From contig CP137682.1 in the NCBI GenBank assembly GCA_037976565.1, positions 19,870,751 through 19,934,750 of the forward strand: a stretch of DNA of 64,000 bases. Reading direction: 5' to 3'. A program made the position numbers and the translations under genes. The number at the start of each line of letters is the position of its first letter. The stretch's first letter is position 1. The notes below the pieces were generated by a model, which worked only from the letters and a program-made list of their open reading frames with translations, was not told the DNA's origin and searched no databases. This document shows positions 45,401 through 55,734 of the stretch, piece by piece. Origin of the DNA: Mesocentrotus franciscanus. Lineage: Eukaryota > Echinodermata > Echinoidea > Camarodonta > Strongylocentrotidae.

Positions 45401-48400
45401 GAACAGCTGATCGCGGCGAAGGTGAAAATCTCCTGCCGTACTAGCAATCTGTCCCGGCATGCTTTGCGGTGAAACAACCGTGAAGGCACGTATTAACAAC
45501 ATACTTTATGCATTATAGTCCAGGCTAGGCCCCATAGGACAAGGCCCGAACCTTGTTTTGTTATATATACAATGTTTTTTGATGGTTTCTTGTCAATTCG
45601 AGGGTGCTGATTCCAAATCCGATGAGTGCCAGACGCGAAACCTTGAGCATTTTTCGTAAAATGCGAAAATTCAAAATGGCCGCCAAAATGGCCGCCAAAT
45701 CATGTAAACGCTTATTCTATGGCCATTTAACAGGTTTTTTAATGTTTTCTTGTCAATTCGAGGGTGCTGATTCCAAATCCGACGAGTATTATACGCGAAA
45801 CATTGAGCATTTTGCGTAAAATGGGAAAATTCAAAATGGCCACCAAAATGGCCGCCAAATCATGAAAACGCTTATTCTATGGCCATTTAACAGGTTGTTT
45901 GATGTTTTCTTGTCAATTCGAGGGTGCTGATTCCAAATCTGATGAGTGCAAGACGCAAAACCTTGAGCATTTAACGCAAAATATGAAAATCCAATATGAC
46001 CGCCAAAAAAAATTAATAACACCTTAAAATCATTAATGAGCACCATTTAAGGCCTCGGAGAGTTTTTTAAATCTGAAATTACCACCCACAAACAAATATG
46101 CAAACACCTACACACACGCTCACCCACACACACACCCACCCATCCTGATACACACCACACCCACACACACCCTACCACTCACACACACACACAAACATTT
46201 ACCACAATAAAGTACACTACCACATTTTTATAATGCATGACACAAACACAAAATTTAGTTTTCTCATTCTAGTTGAAGCCAACTGACTCACAAAGAAGAG
46301 AGTCTCAAAAGAATCCAATCAGATGCGCCTGCCAGAAAGGGAATTCGTGAGGCGCTATCGACTTGTATATGTGTATTTGATAGTGAGAATTAGCACCCTC
46401 CTTCAAGCCTGGTGAACATCTACACTGGACAGGTTGTGGATGATCCAGCAGTAAATGCCGATGATGCAATCAAGATTGGAACTGATCACATGAACGAGTA
46501 CGAAAGAAAGTTGCCGAAGGGGTTCCATGACTTAATTAAGAAGAAAGTCAAAGGAATGGCAAAAGCTTCTGATATGTCATCAAGAGGTAAGGTATCTACA
46601 GTTACCAATACAGAGATGCATACATGATCTACGCCCAGGTAATCGGGATCATGACATCATTAAAGGTACTATATCCCATTTGCAGGCCAAAAAAATGAAA
46701 AGGTTCAATTCCAACACTCTCGATGAAGTAATAGAATCCTGCTTGACATATACGTGGCATCCCTGTACGGAGAAGAACCAAATGACTCTCTTGAAACAAT
46801 GCGAAAGAACATTTTCGCAAGGAAGGCTGGTGACAAGCGCCTAGTCCCTCCCAAGTTGATGAGTCTTCCACCAACTATGGCCGCTTTTCGGCCACGTTGC
46901 TAGCGTGCCCATTATCAAGTGGCGTTGTGGGTGGCTGCTGGCAAGCCAGTATACCCCAGCCCTAGACCCATTGAAGAATGGATGGAGGAAGAAGTCTTCT
47001 ACGATTCAACCTGTAATGATCAGCCAGTCGTACCGGAAGAAGTCCCCAATATCATTAAGTGTTGGTGTAGGAGCGACTGCAGAACAGTCAAGTGTAACTG
47101 CATGACATCTTCACTGGCATGCTCGGAATTATGCTGCAGTAAGGGCGGTGTCCAGTGTGACAGTGACAGTGACATTATCAGTTGTGAAGACTAGTGCGAT
47201 TTGACATTGTTCGGCACTGTTATTATAGAGGTGTTAAAGCCCCACCGTACTACTTGTAGCTACTTGCTCCTCTATATAGAAAACAATGCCTATAAGCAGT
47301 GCCCGTTGGTCCCCCATGATCCTCTTTTTCTTATGTTAATTGAGAGCTGAGTTGATGAGATAACCACCTGTCGGTGACCACGCTAATCCCGCTAATCCCT
47401 CCTGGCCAAACTAGTGCAGAGGGCTTTAAGACTAAAACGACTTAAATAATTATTGTAGTAAATGAATGGCTATAAATTGAATGGACAAAGATATGGTTTA
47501 CAATGAATACATATCATCTATATATTAATTTATTCATTATTTTATTAATATATAACTTTCCAATTACACAAAGTATACTTTAAGTTGTTGTTTCTAGCTA
47601 GCCTGCTGGGTTCACTGTACCGGTATCCACTGCAAAAAACGCAGGTGTTAAAGCAACACAACTGATGTATTGGAGTAATTGGACCACTCGGATAGATACA
47701 ATTTGCTGTTAATATCACTCACCTTTTCCAGTATACTGTAGTTGAAGCACTAGATTTCTGTCATAGCTAAATCAAAATTGTTGACCCTTTAATAATAAGC
47801 CATCCAAAGCTCACAATGGGTAATCATTTCAAAAGCTCTTTGGAAGTTCATAGAGACGTTATTTCATAACGTATTATGCCTTATACAAGAACTGAATATT
47901 ATTATTATTATTAAGCTACCCACATTAAGACTAACCTTGGGAATCTAGTATTGTATCTAAACTGTTGTGAGTAACCTCTAAATAAAGCACACACTCAGTA
48001 TACTATATCTATGCATACAGTTGGCATACATTATTGTACATATGTGGGGTATGTCGGCCATTTCAATTATAATTGGACAGGAAAAAATCAAACTAATAAA
48101 GGAAAGTTTCTTTGTTTGCAGATAATTGAGCTAAAGGTAAACAATTTGTACAGTATGATGATAAGAATTAAGAAACTGTATAATAATAAATGATGTAGAG
48201 AGATATAGGAACAAAGAATCCTGTTTTGGCAGCCATTTTGTTTTTCTTCTTCACATTTCCGCATCAAATGCTCAAAGTTAGCATCTGCAATCATCGGGTT
48301 TGGAATCAGCGCCCTCGATTTGCCAAAAAACCATCAAGCAACATGATAAATGTCCATAGAATAAACGTTTTCATAATCTGGCGGCCATTTTGAATTTTCG

Positions 48401-51400
48401 TATTTTGCGTTAAATGCTCAAGGTTTTGCGTGTGGCACTCATCAGATTTGGAATCAGCACCCTCGAATTGACAAGAAAACATCAAATAACCTGTTAAATG
48501 GCCATAGAATAAGCGTTTTCATGATTTGGCGGCCATTTTGGGGGCCATTTAGAATTTTCGCATTTTACGCTAAATTCTCAAGGTTTCGCGAATAATACTT
48601 GTCGGATTTGGAATCAGCACCCTCGAATTGACAAGAAAACATTAAAAAAACCTGTTAAATGGCCATAGAATAAGCGTTTTCATGATTTGGCGGCCATTTT
48701 GGCGGCCATTTTGAATTTTCGCATTTTACGAAAAATGCTCAAGGTTTCGCGTCTGGCACTCATCGGATTTGGAATCAGCACCCTCGAATTGACAAGAAAC
48801 CATCAAAAAACATTGTATATATAACAAAACAAGGTTCCTTGCTCTCTAGCCTGGACTATTAGATCATTCCCACAATTCCCTACGATCTTTCCACAAGAAT
48901 CTGGAAAATGGCGGTTGTATGAACTGTGCGACTTTTTTCTTTGAAACTGAAACATATTTCTTTTAAGTGAATTTCTATTCTAATAGAAGATCATCAAGTA
49001 AAACTCAGTGAAATAGAACATTCTGTGAGGAACATCAACATTGAAGTAGGGACATATGATACCAAGAAAAGTAAGAAAATATTAATTTTGTTTGAATATC
49101 TCTGTCATAATTGTGATGTGTTCGTCTTGGCAATCGGGGGCTCTCTGCACTGTCACAACATATTTCCCCTATCCCATCTCCTTTTCTTTTGTCTGACCAA
49201 AGAACATTACCTGATTGAATACACTCTAATTTAATCAGTCGACGGTAATATTTATAAAAACAATGCGAAGTTCACAATAGACCATTTCATTGCGAGACCT
49301 CTCGCACTTTGAAAGTTCAGTTAATAGCTTGATAACCAATAATAATCAGTGGAAGATATGGACCTGTTACAGAAACCGCAGTGTGCGCAAAGTTCTCATT
49401 GCAACTAAGCGGATTGGATCTTGCCAAGCGGATTATGATTTTTATTTCGCGGATACTAGCGGACTGGAAAAACCACGAAGAAGCGACTGCGTTTCGTGAG
49501 CCTGGCTTGTATAGATCTAGATCTAACACTAAACAGCAGCTACCCCGCCAATAATTGGTTTTAAAAGATCATCATGGATTTTCAATGTGGAAGTTGACCA
49601 ACTGTAGATTTTAAGGGGGCACAACCCTTCTGTGCTCGCTTCCCCCCCCGGATAATGCCTCTCCAGTGTTTGTGTTATAGACCTCTAACCTAATGGGCAA
49701 TTATGAATTATGCCGTGCTCATTGCATACCATGGAATAGGTCTCTACTTGGTTTTACTCCACTATTGCAATAGTGGCATTAAGACTCCAACTGAGTGTTG
49801 AGTCATAGTGTTCCAGACCCAGATTCAACTTGGTTTGGATCTAGTACCAACAAAAAATATCTCTCTCCTTAGCTTCCTAATCCTAGCCAGCCCCAGCTGT
49901 TGATTTCATCTTATGTTGCATTTGAAAAGATAATTATTAATCATGTTGATAATGCAGTAATTAGAGGTTAATAAAAAAAATTAAAAAAAAGTTTATTGAT
50001 ACTGCCGATGTTATTTTTTTTCTTTCTCATTTTGTAAAAGATATTTTAGGGTGATGATGGTTATGATGATGATGATGATCCTAAAATAGGCCGATGATGA
50101 TGTAGGCACAAAATGTATGACTGCAGGTTCGAAAGTGATGATGCAGTCTTATGCAGAATTTAGTAATTGGTATTTAACATTGTGATGTTTGTCCGTCAGA
50201 TTTAAAACCGTTATTGTAAAAAAATTGTATATCTTCTTATCAAATACGATCACAAAGGCCTTCGAGAAATCAACTCAAGGGCAATTTCAAGTATTTATAA
50301 TATAAGACGGTGTTCAAGAATGCAGCCAATGGCAAACCTGTATTTAGGTCCCGTGTTTATGCTTAAATTTTGTCCGGCTTTGCCATTTTTGTACAGCAGC
50401 TATGCAAGTTGTATGCTGCACTACGCAAGCTCTGTGCAGCATTCTTGGTGATCCACGCATATCTCGATGCGTTCAAAGTTCATACGCAATGAAATGCACG
50501 TAATAACATATGGCATGATGGGCGCGTACCATATGGTACGTCCCTTTGCCGGATACCTATAAACACCTTGATGGAGAGTGACAAATTCAGATTTATGTCT
50601 TAATGCCAGAGACATTGGTGCCGCGAACCGTGAATTCTGTGATCCGCAGTCCGGTGACGTATCCACTAGACCACCACATCTCAACAGTTCTGATACAAAG
50701 AAGAAGGCAACTTTAAGCATAAGCTTGTCTTGGGTATATCGGTACGCCTTCAATTCAATATAAATCTAATAGCAAATTAAAGAATATTATACGAAGAGAG
50801 GGAAATAAAAGGAACGGAAGTGAAAGGAATTTATATGAAAATATGGGATATAAAATTATGGTAAAAGGAAGATCTTACCAGTCCTTCGGGTGTACAGCAC
50901 AATTTCTGCCTTGTCTGGGTTGCTGAAAATAGCGCTATGCGAGACCGTGACTTCCACCGGAGTTTTAAACTGAAGACCAGGAGGGGATAGCTTAAGCCCA
51001 ACTGAGATGATAACTTCGTCTTTTTCCAGGTTCAAGTCAGGTGGAATGCTTGTCAATGCTTCTGCTGTGATAATATTATGTTTGGCTCTGTGCACATCGC
51101 CTGGTGAAATTTTAACCTTGATGCTGTACTCGTCGAGACTTGTAATCATTGTCTCTTCTGTGTTGCTCTTCCTCGATGAGCGAGAGCTGTCTCGTGTACT
51201 GGTAAGATATGGATCGTATGGTCGGGAGTTCTGGGGCACATAGCTAGGGAAAGCCCTACCACCAAAGGTACTGCGAAGGGAGTCATAGTATTCATCTTCC
51301 AACCCAATGAATGGCTTAACGGCCTTTGTTGCTTCTATATTTAAAAGATAGTCATATATATCCAGATGGCCGCCATTAAAAGCAAGGCGTGAAGGTGTCC

Positions 51401-53105
51401 GGTAATCATTAGCAAGTCTCCACAGGTCTGCCCCTTTAGTAACGAGGTATTTGACAATATCAAGATGACCCTTGTGTGATGCTATGTGAAGAGCTGTAAA
51501 CCCATCTTTATCACCAATTTCAATGCCTGCTCCTTCGTTCACGATATACTCGACGACTTCAAGATGGCCTTCTTGAGAAGCACAAGACAAGGGTGTCCTG
51601 TCGTTTTTGTCACGTTTGTCAAGCTGTGCCCCTTTCCTAACAAGGTTCTTGACAATATCAAGATGACCCTCCAATGATGCTATGTGAAGAGCTGTAAACC
51701 CATCTTTATCACCAATTTCAATGCCTGCTCCTTTGTTCAGGATATACTCGACGACTTCAAGATGGCCTTCTTGAGAAGCACAAGACAAGGGTGTCTTGTC
51801 GTTTTTGTCACATTTGTCAAGCTGTGCCCCTTTCCTAACAAGGTATTTGACAATATCAAGATGACCCTTGAATGATGCTTTGTGAAGAGCTGTAAACCCA
51901 TCTTTATCACCAATTTCAATGCCTGCTCCTTCGTTCACGATATACTCGATGACTTCAAGATGGCCTTCTTGAGAAGCAAAAGACAAGGGTGTCCTGTCGT
52001 TTTTGTCACGTTTGTCAAGCTGTGCCCCTTTCCTAACAAGGTTCTTGACAATATCAAGATGACCCTCCAATGATGCTATGTGAAGAGCTGTAAACCCATC
52101 TTTATCACCAATTTCAATGCCTGCTCCTTTGTTCACGATATACTCGACGACTTCGAGATGGCCTTCTTGAGAAGCACAAGACAAGGGTGTCCTGTCGTTT
52201 TCGTCACGTTTATCAAGCTGTGCCCCTTTCCTAACAAGGTTCTTGACAATATCAAGATGACCCTCCAATGATGCTATGTGAAGAGCTGTAAACCCATCTT
52301 TATCACCAATTTCAATGCCTGCTCCAACATTCAGTAAGACCTCGACAATACCCAAATGGCCTCTTTCTGTTGCAAGACACAAGGGTGTCATCCCGTTCCT
52401 GAGTGCTTTGTCAACCTCTACCCCTCCGTTAACGAGAACTTTGACAATGTCAAGGTGTCCCCCAAATGAAGCCAAACTAAGTGCGGTCCAACCATCCTCA
52501 GTGCTCCTATCCAGCTCTGCTCCTTGACTGGTTAGATATTTCACTCCATCAATATTACCAGTTTGAGATGCAGTATGTAGAGCTGTACATCCACCTTTAC
52601 CACACGTGTTAATGTTGGCTCCTTCTGTCAAAAGGTACTTTGCAATGTCAAGATGACCACCGTCTAAAGCAAGGTGTAAAGGTGTCCAGTAATCATTAGC
52701 ATGTCTCTCCAGCTCTGCCCCTTTACTAACAAGGTATTTCACAATATCAACTTGACCCTCCAATGATGCTATGTGAAGAGCTGTAAACCCATCTTTGTCA
52801 CCAATATCAATATCTGCTCCTTCGTTCACTAACAGGTCTAACACATGAAGATGGCCTTTTTTTGAGCATAAATGAACCGATGTATGTAGGTTAGCATCGA
52901 CCACATTCACTTTTGCTCCATGATGGGTAAGGCATTTAACCGTTTGCAAATGTCCGTTTTCCGAAGCAATGTGGAGAGGCGTCTTGCCAGACGTATCCGA
53001 GCAGTTTACATCAACTCCTCCCAAATCCTCTGACTTGTCTTCCGAGTTGATTAATGAGTGTATCTTCTGGACGTCTCCTTTTGCTGCTGCTGAAAACAGC
53101 GCCAT
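39643..53105 (-). CDS. Ankyrin repeat - ZU5 - UPA - death domain protein, 8 exons, complete
   Basis: Exons (high to low): 53105-50879, 44646-44405, 43643-43530, 42954-42804, 42220-42119, 41782-41696, 40730-40608, 40217-39643. All junctions are GT/AG with matching phases; the sum is 3621 bases (1206 residues plus stop). Domains: about 18 ankyrin repeats (1-625); a Ser/Arg-rich linker; ZU5 (about 660-790, ending HFSEWWIISF); UPA (about 790-912, with KRLICTPYVPLSTSRD and FFDMTTHRMPFNLQ); a Ser/Thr/Pro linker; death domain (about 1098-1185, VFDDWRGLAIQLGLEEYI). There is no signal peptide or transmembrane segment, so it is probably cytosolic. ZU5-UPA-death is shared with ankyrins, UNC5 and PIDD1. 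Sea urchins have many such ankyrin-death genes; an apoptosis or immune signalling role is inference. The first exon starts MALFSAAAKGDVQKI, typical of this urchin family. Confidence 0.9.
40137..41300. repeat. Tandem partial exon duplication in copy A
   Basis: 40137-40745 (start of exon 8, intron 7, exon 7) is repeated, shorter and diverged, at about 40788-41300. Shared marks include GAATGGACGGGCACTGTC, AATTTCCGAAGAGCATGTAA and GGTCGAGTGTAGCATATATA. The repeat exon 7 is cut in its 5' half (about 41290), so the extra pair looks non-functional. Confidence 0.75.
42363..42422. repeat. (TA)n microsatellite
   Basis: About 58 bases of TA repeat in intron 4 of the ankyrin/ZU5 gene. A shorter tract sits at the matching place in copy B (58805-58832). 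Confidence 0.95.
44854..45492. mobile_element. Foldback insertion with about 230-bp inverted arms, absent from copy B
   Basis: The left end TACGTGCCTTCACGGTTGTT and right end AACAACCGTGAAGGCACGTA are exact inverted copies. The arms extend through GCAAAGCATGCCGGGACAG to GACGATCCTTCAA. Copy B reads GGCTATTAAC without interruption at 61300-61309, where copy A has GGCTA, the element, then TTAAC. A TA target duplication is possible but ambiguous. Confidence 0.85.
46085..46200. repeat. CA-rich simple repeat
   Basis: Imperfect CACACA/CACCCA tract inside the 3.3-kb transposon, between its left subterminal array and the broken gene. Confidence 0.85.
46412..47194 (+). pseudogene. Broken internal gene of the transposon, Cys-cluster C-terminus
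   Basis: A plus-strand frame from 46412 (EYERKLPKGFHDLIKKKVKG) ends at 46624-46626. A shifted frame reads ETMRKNIFARKAGDKRLVPP, then MSLPPTMAAFRPRC, meets a TAG at about 46902, and continues as YQVALWVAAGK, PSPRPIEEWMEEE and a Cys-rich end (IIKCWCRSDCRTVKCNC, then ACSELCC). This order (PPT..AAFRHxxRxxYQ, W, then CxC-x3-C-x5-CxC) matches a widespread invertebrate family of uncharacterised proteins. It is interrupted by at least one stop and frame changes. Whether it is transposon machinery or captured cargo is unknown. Confidence 0.55.
50612..50692 (-). repeat. tRNA-derived SINE head near the ankyrin exon (copy A)
   Basis: On the minus strand, TGGTGGTCTAGTGGATACG (A-box region) is followed by GGTTCGCGGCACC (B-box region) at the spacing of a tRNA. 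The matching copy in the duplicate is at 62848-62928, so it predates the duplication. Confidence 0.55.
51430..52320 (-). repeat. 198-bp tandem double-ankyrin units within exon 1
   Basis: Four complete 66-residue units (each two 33-residue ankyrin repeats, starting GIEIGDKDGFTALH and ending VEY or IEY plus I(V/L)N(K/E)GA) and a fifth half unit follow one another at 198-base steps. They differ at only a few positions. The flanking ankyrin repeats (1-8 and 18) are much more diverged from each other. Confidence 0.9.
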
Positions 53106-53819
53106 TTTAAAAGTAATTCACACCCACAACTTTGTTCTCATTAAGATATTACCGTGCTCTCCATACACCGTGTTACTTATTGTCATGTGATATTGTATTG
53201 AATTACTGTGTAAATTAGCCCGTAACCTTTAGTAGTGTTATCTATTTGGACTATTCTGAGGAGCAATTAAGCGTCATCATATGAAAGCATTACATAAATT
53301 GGACTTTGCATTCACATCCGTATTCGACTTCCGCAGTCTGACTACTGTACAGCGTATTGCAACAATACAGTACTACTGCCTTGCCATTTCTCTGTATTTT
53401 TTGGCCTGAAATATACCTGGTTCCAGATTTGCGCGAAAGGAAAAAAACATGGCGGATTTAATATTTCATTACGCCTCATTCTTAAGCAGTGCTGTAGCTA
53501 TTGGGTGACGTGGGCCACTACATGTGTCATGTAGAGTTCTCGCTTCATTTCTCGAGAATTGGCAGGATGTTAAACCAAATTTGTCAGTATATCTCCACCA
53601 ATTAAGCATTATAGGAAAGAAAATCGCTGGACTAGCATGCAACAGAAGCCATCGAAGCCTCCTTGTTTTCATCATCTTTAAGAAAATGTTCAATCTAACA
53701 CTTGTGGTTCAAATGTTGACTTCTTTTGTGATTTGATTTCATGTTAATTTATTTCCATATACATCACTTTTGTAGTTAAAGTACTTTCTATGTTGGGATT
53801 TGTATTAGATTTTTTGTTT

Positions 53820-55195
53820 TTGATAGATTTATTAACCAACAGCAAATAAGTACCATGGATTTCATACAATGATATTTACATGTACAAAAAGAGAAAATAT
53901 TGGTTGGTAAAAGGGGCAGGAAAATATTATATGTGCTAGTCGATTCTTACGCCTTACAGTTTAACAATGTATTTTGTACAAGTAACCTTTACAAAACAAA
54001 ACCACAACGAAACCAAAAAATAAATTTACCATTAAAATCATTACTAAAACAATAAAAAATACTTTAACAATGTCTTACAAGGTACAAACTGATAATATGA
54101 AATATAATTTTTTTAAAATATTTTATACAGACTATTTGCATAGATTTTAAATTCATGATGTGTTCAACAAATGTGTTGTTACAGAATCTGATATTAATAT
54201 GTTATCTATTCCAAAATTCACTAACCACAAAAGACAATTAAAATCGACCTTGTGTCGTCTAAATATATGGAGACGTAATTGTCCACCTTATATTTACCTT
54301 GTGGTGTAGCTATACTCTAGAATGTCACAGTAATCTATAAAAATACAAGGCAAATTTGTATTAAACAGATCAAACATGAAAGTGGAGATTGATAAATCAT
54401 CCAAATTATACAAAGCTAGGATTCGCAATGTTTTAAGGAGTGGAGCTGTAGAAGTTTTCCCCTCTCTAAATGCCAAAAAAAAACACGCCATTTTCTGTGA
54501 ATACAATATGTTAACCTTGTATTGCTTCCCACACTTATATTCCGCAGGTAATGTGTGGTTCTATCAACTTTGTATATGATAATGTCTATAAAAGCCTAGG
54601 AACAAAATTTCGCAATCTAAATAACACTCTAACTTTCTTTCTAATACACTGATTTACATAACGAATATGACTATTTCATGACAAGTGGCAACATCAACGT
54701 CTTTGATTTCCTTTCCCGCTATTTTTAGTTTACCATTTATACCTATTTTTACTCCTACTACTTGTTAACATGAAATAATTTTTCATTGAATTAATTGTAA
54801 GTTTGTTACCAATACACCAATTTTCCGTGAGTTGTTAATTTCTTCATCCACATTAATTTCGGCCTGGTCAGCTGGAAAAGTATGAATTATGATAGAATCA
54901 TCGGCAAACAGCCGCAAATTGAAATAATCAGTTACTGATGGCAGATCATTTAATATATAGTTAAAACGGAGTTTGCCCTAGTACTGATCCTTGTGGAACA
55001 CTACATCTTATCTTAGTGTGTATATAAAGAATATACCAAGAGTGAATCTAACTGCTTCGTTCCTGTAAAAGCAACCAATGTAATAATCTTGATGCAGCGA
55101 AGCATATAACAAAAGTTTATACAATACTGGGTATAATGTACTCAAACTTGAATAAGGTTTACGCAATATTAGGTAGTAATATACCCAACAAACAT
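53820..55195 (-). mobile_element. Duplicated copy of the dead LINE
   Basis: Collinear with 37855-39215 (TCCGCAGGTTATGTGTGG / TCCGCAGGTAATGTGTGG; GAATCATCGGCAAACAGCCG in both). More decayed, with no long frame left. It was carried by the segmental duplication, not inserted independently. Confidence 0.75.
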
Positions 55196-55479
55196 GCATA
55201 TTTCCTCTTTAACCAACGTTTGGACAATATTTTATAGGCCCGAATCGTACTAAAATTTGAACCCGACGCTGGATTTAGACTTTTGTCCAAAAAGCGGGTT
55301 CAAAAAGGAAATTAGTCTGAGATGTAAATTTTATTTTAAACATGATTTTAGACACTGGATATGGCATAAATGAATAATTAGGAGAATACGGACTTTACAG
55401 TATACCTTTATTATTTTCGAGAAAATCTAATGACTATGGTCTTTTGTAACCAAATGACAGGTAGTTGGTGGATTGTATT

Positions 55480-55635
55480 GTATTTATTTTCCGTCAATTA
55501 AAACAAACATCAACAAATATACATTTATAATCATAAAGACACACTTATAAAAGGAAGACGGAGGGATGGCCCTACTCAGCGATGTTAGCATAACAATGCT
55601 GTTTTACAGAGGGGTCCCTACAGATGGGTCCCTAT
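55480..55635. repeat. Short insertion in copy B
   Basis: GTATTGTATTTATTTTCCGTC through GGGGTCCCTACAGATGGGTC has no counterpart between 39535 and 39550 of copy A. The TATTGTATTTATTTTCCGTC start resembles the 3' end of a non-LTR element in inverse orientation. Confidence 0.5.
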
Positions 55636-55734
55636 GAATACAACAACCATATAGTGATATGTTCATAGGCTGTCTAAAAACCGAGCCATAAACCCTGGAT
55701 TAAAGGGTGATATGGAACAGACTGAGCTTGTTCC

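Larger units (their letters stand above)
45516..48858. mobile_element. 3.3-kb DNA transposon with 13-bp TIRs and TTA target duplication
   Basis: TAGTCCAGGCTAG (45516-45528) and its exact inverse CTAGCCTGGACTA (48846-48858) are flanked by TTA on both sides. Copy B has the empty site GCATTAGATC near 61322. Subterminal arrays of a 160-bp unit follow: about three copies on the left (anchors ending 45600, 45760, 45920) and about four inverted copies on the right. The middle has a CA-rich tract and a broken plus-strand gene. TTA duplication fits PIF/Harbinger (TWA) or 3-bp CACTA targets; no transposase is recognised, so the superfamily is open. Confidence 0.85.
37550..53620. repeat. Segmental duplication, copy A
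   Basis: From about 37550 (ATCGAAGCC..CCTTGTTTT) the sequence matches that from about 53655 onward in the same order. The match covers the LINE remnant, the last exon, the UPA and ZU5 exons, the SINE and the ankyrin exon. Copy A spans about 16 kb, and copy B continues past the window end. Copy A contains extra insertions at 44854-45492 and 45516-48858. Confidence 0.85.

Noticed and set aside
44854..45492. Inverted ORFs (MPSRLFHRKACRDRLL and relatives) as a real gene pair
   Set aside because: Both arise from the two arms of a foldback element and lack family matches or coding bias.
51486..52271. Plus-strand series of 63-residue open frames at 198-base spacing
   Set aside because: They are antisense shadows of the tandem ankyrin units; spacing and sequence follow the coding strand.
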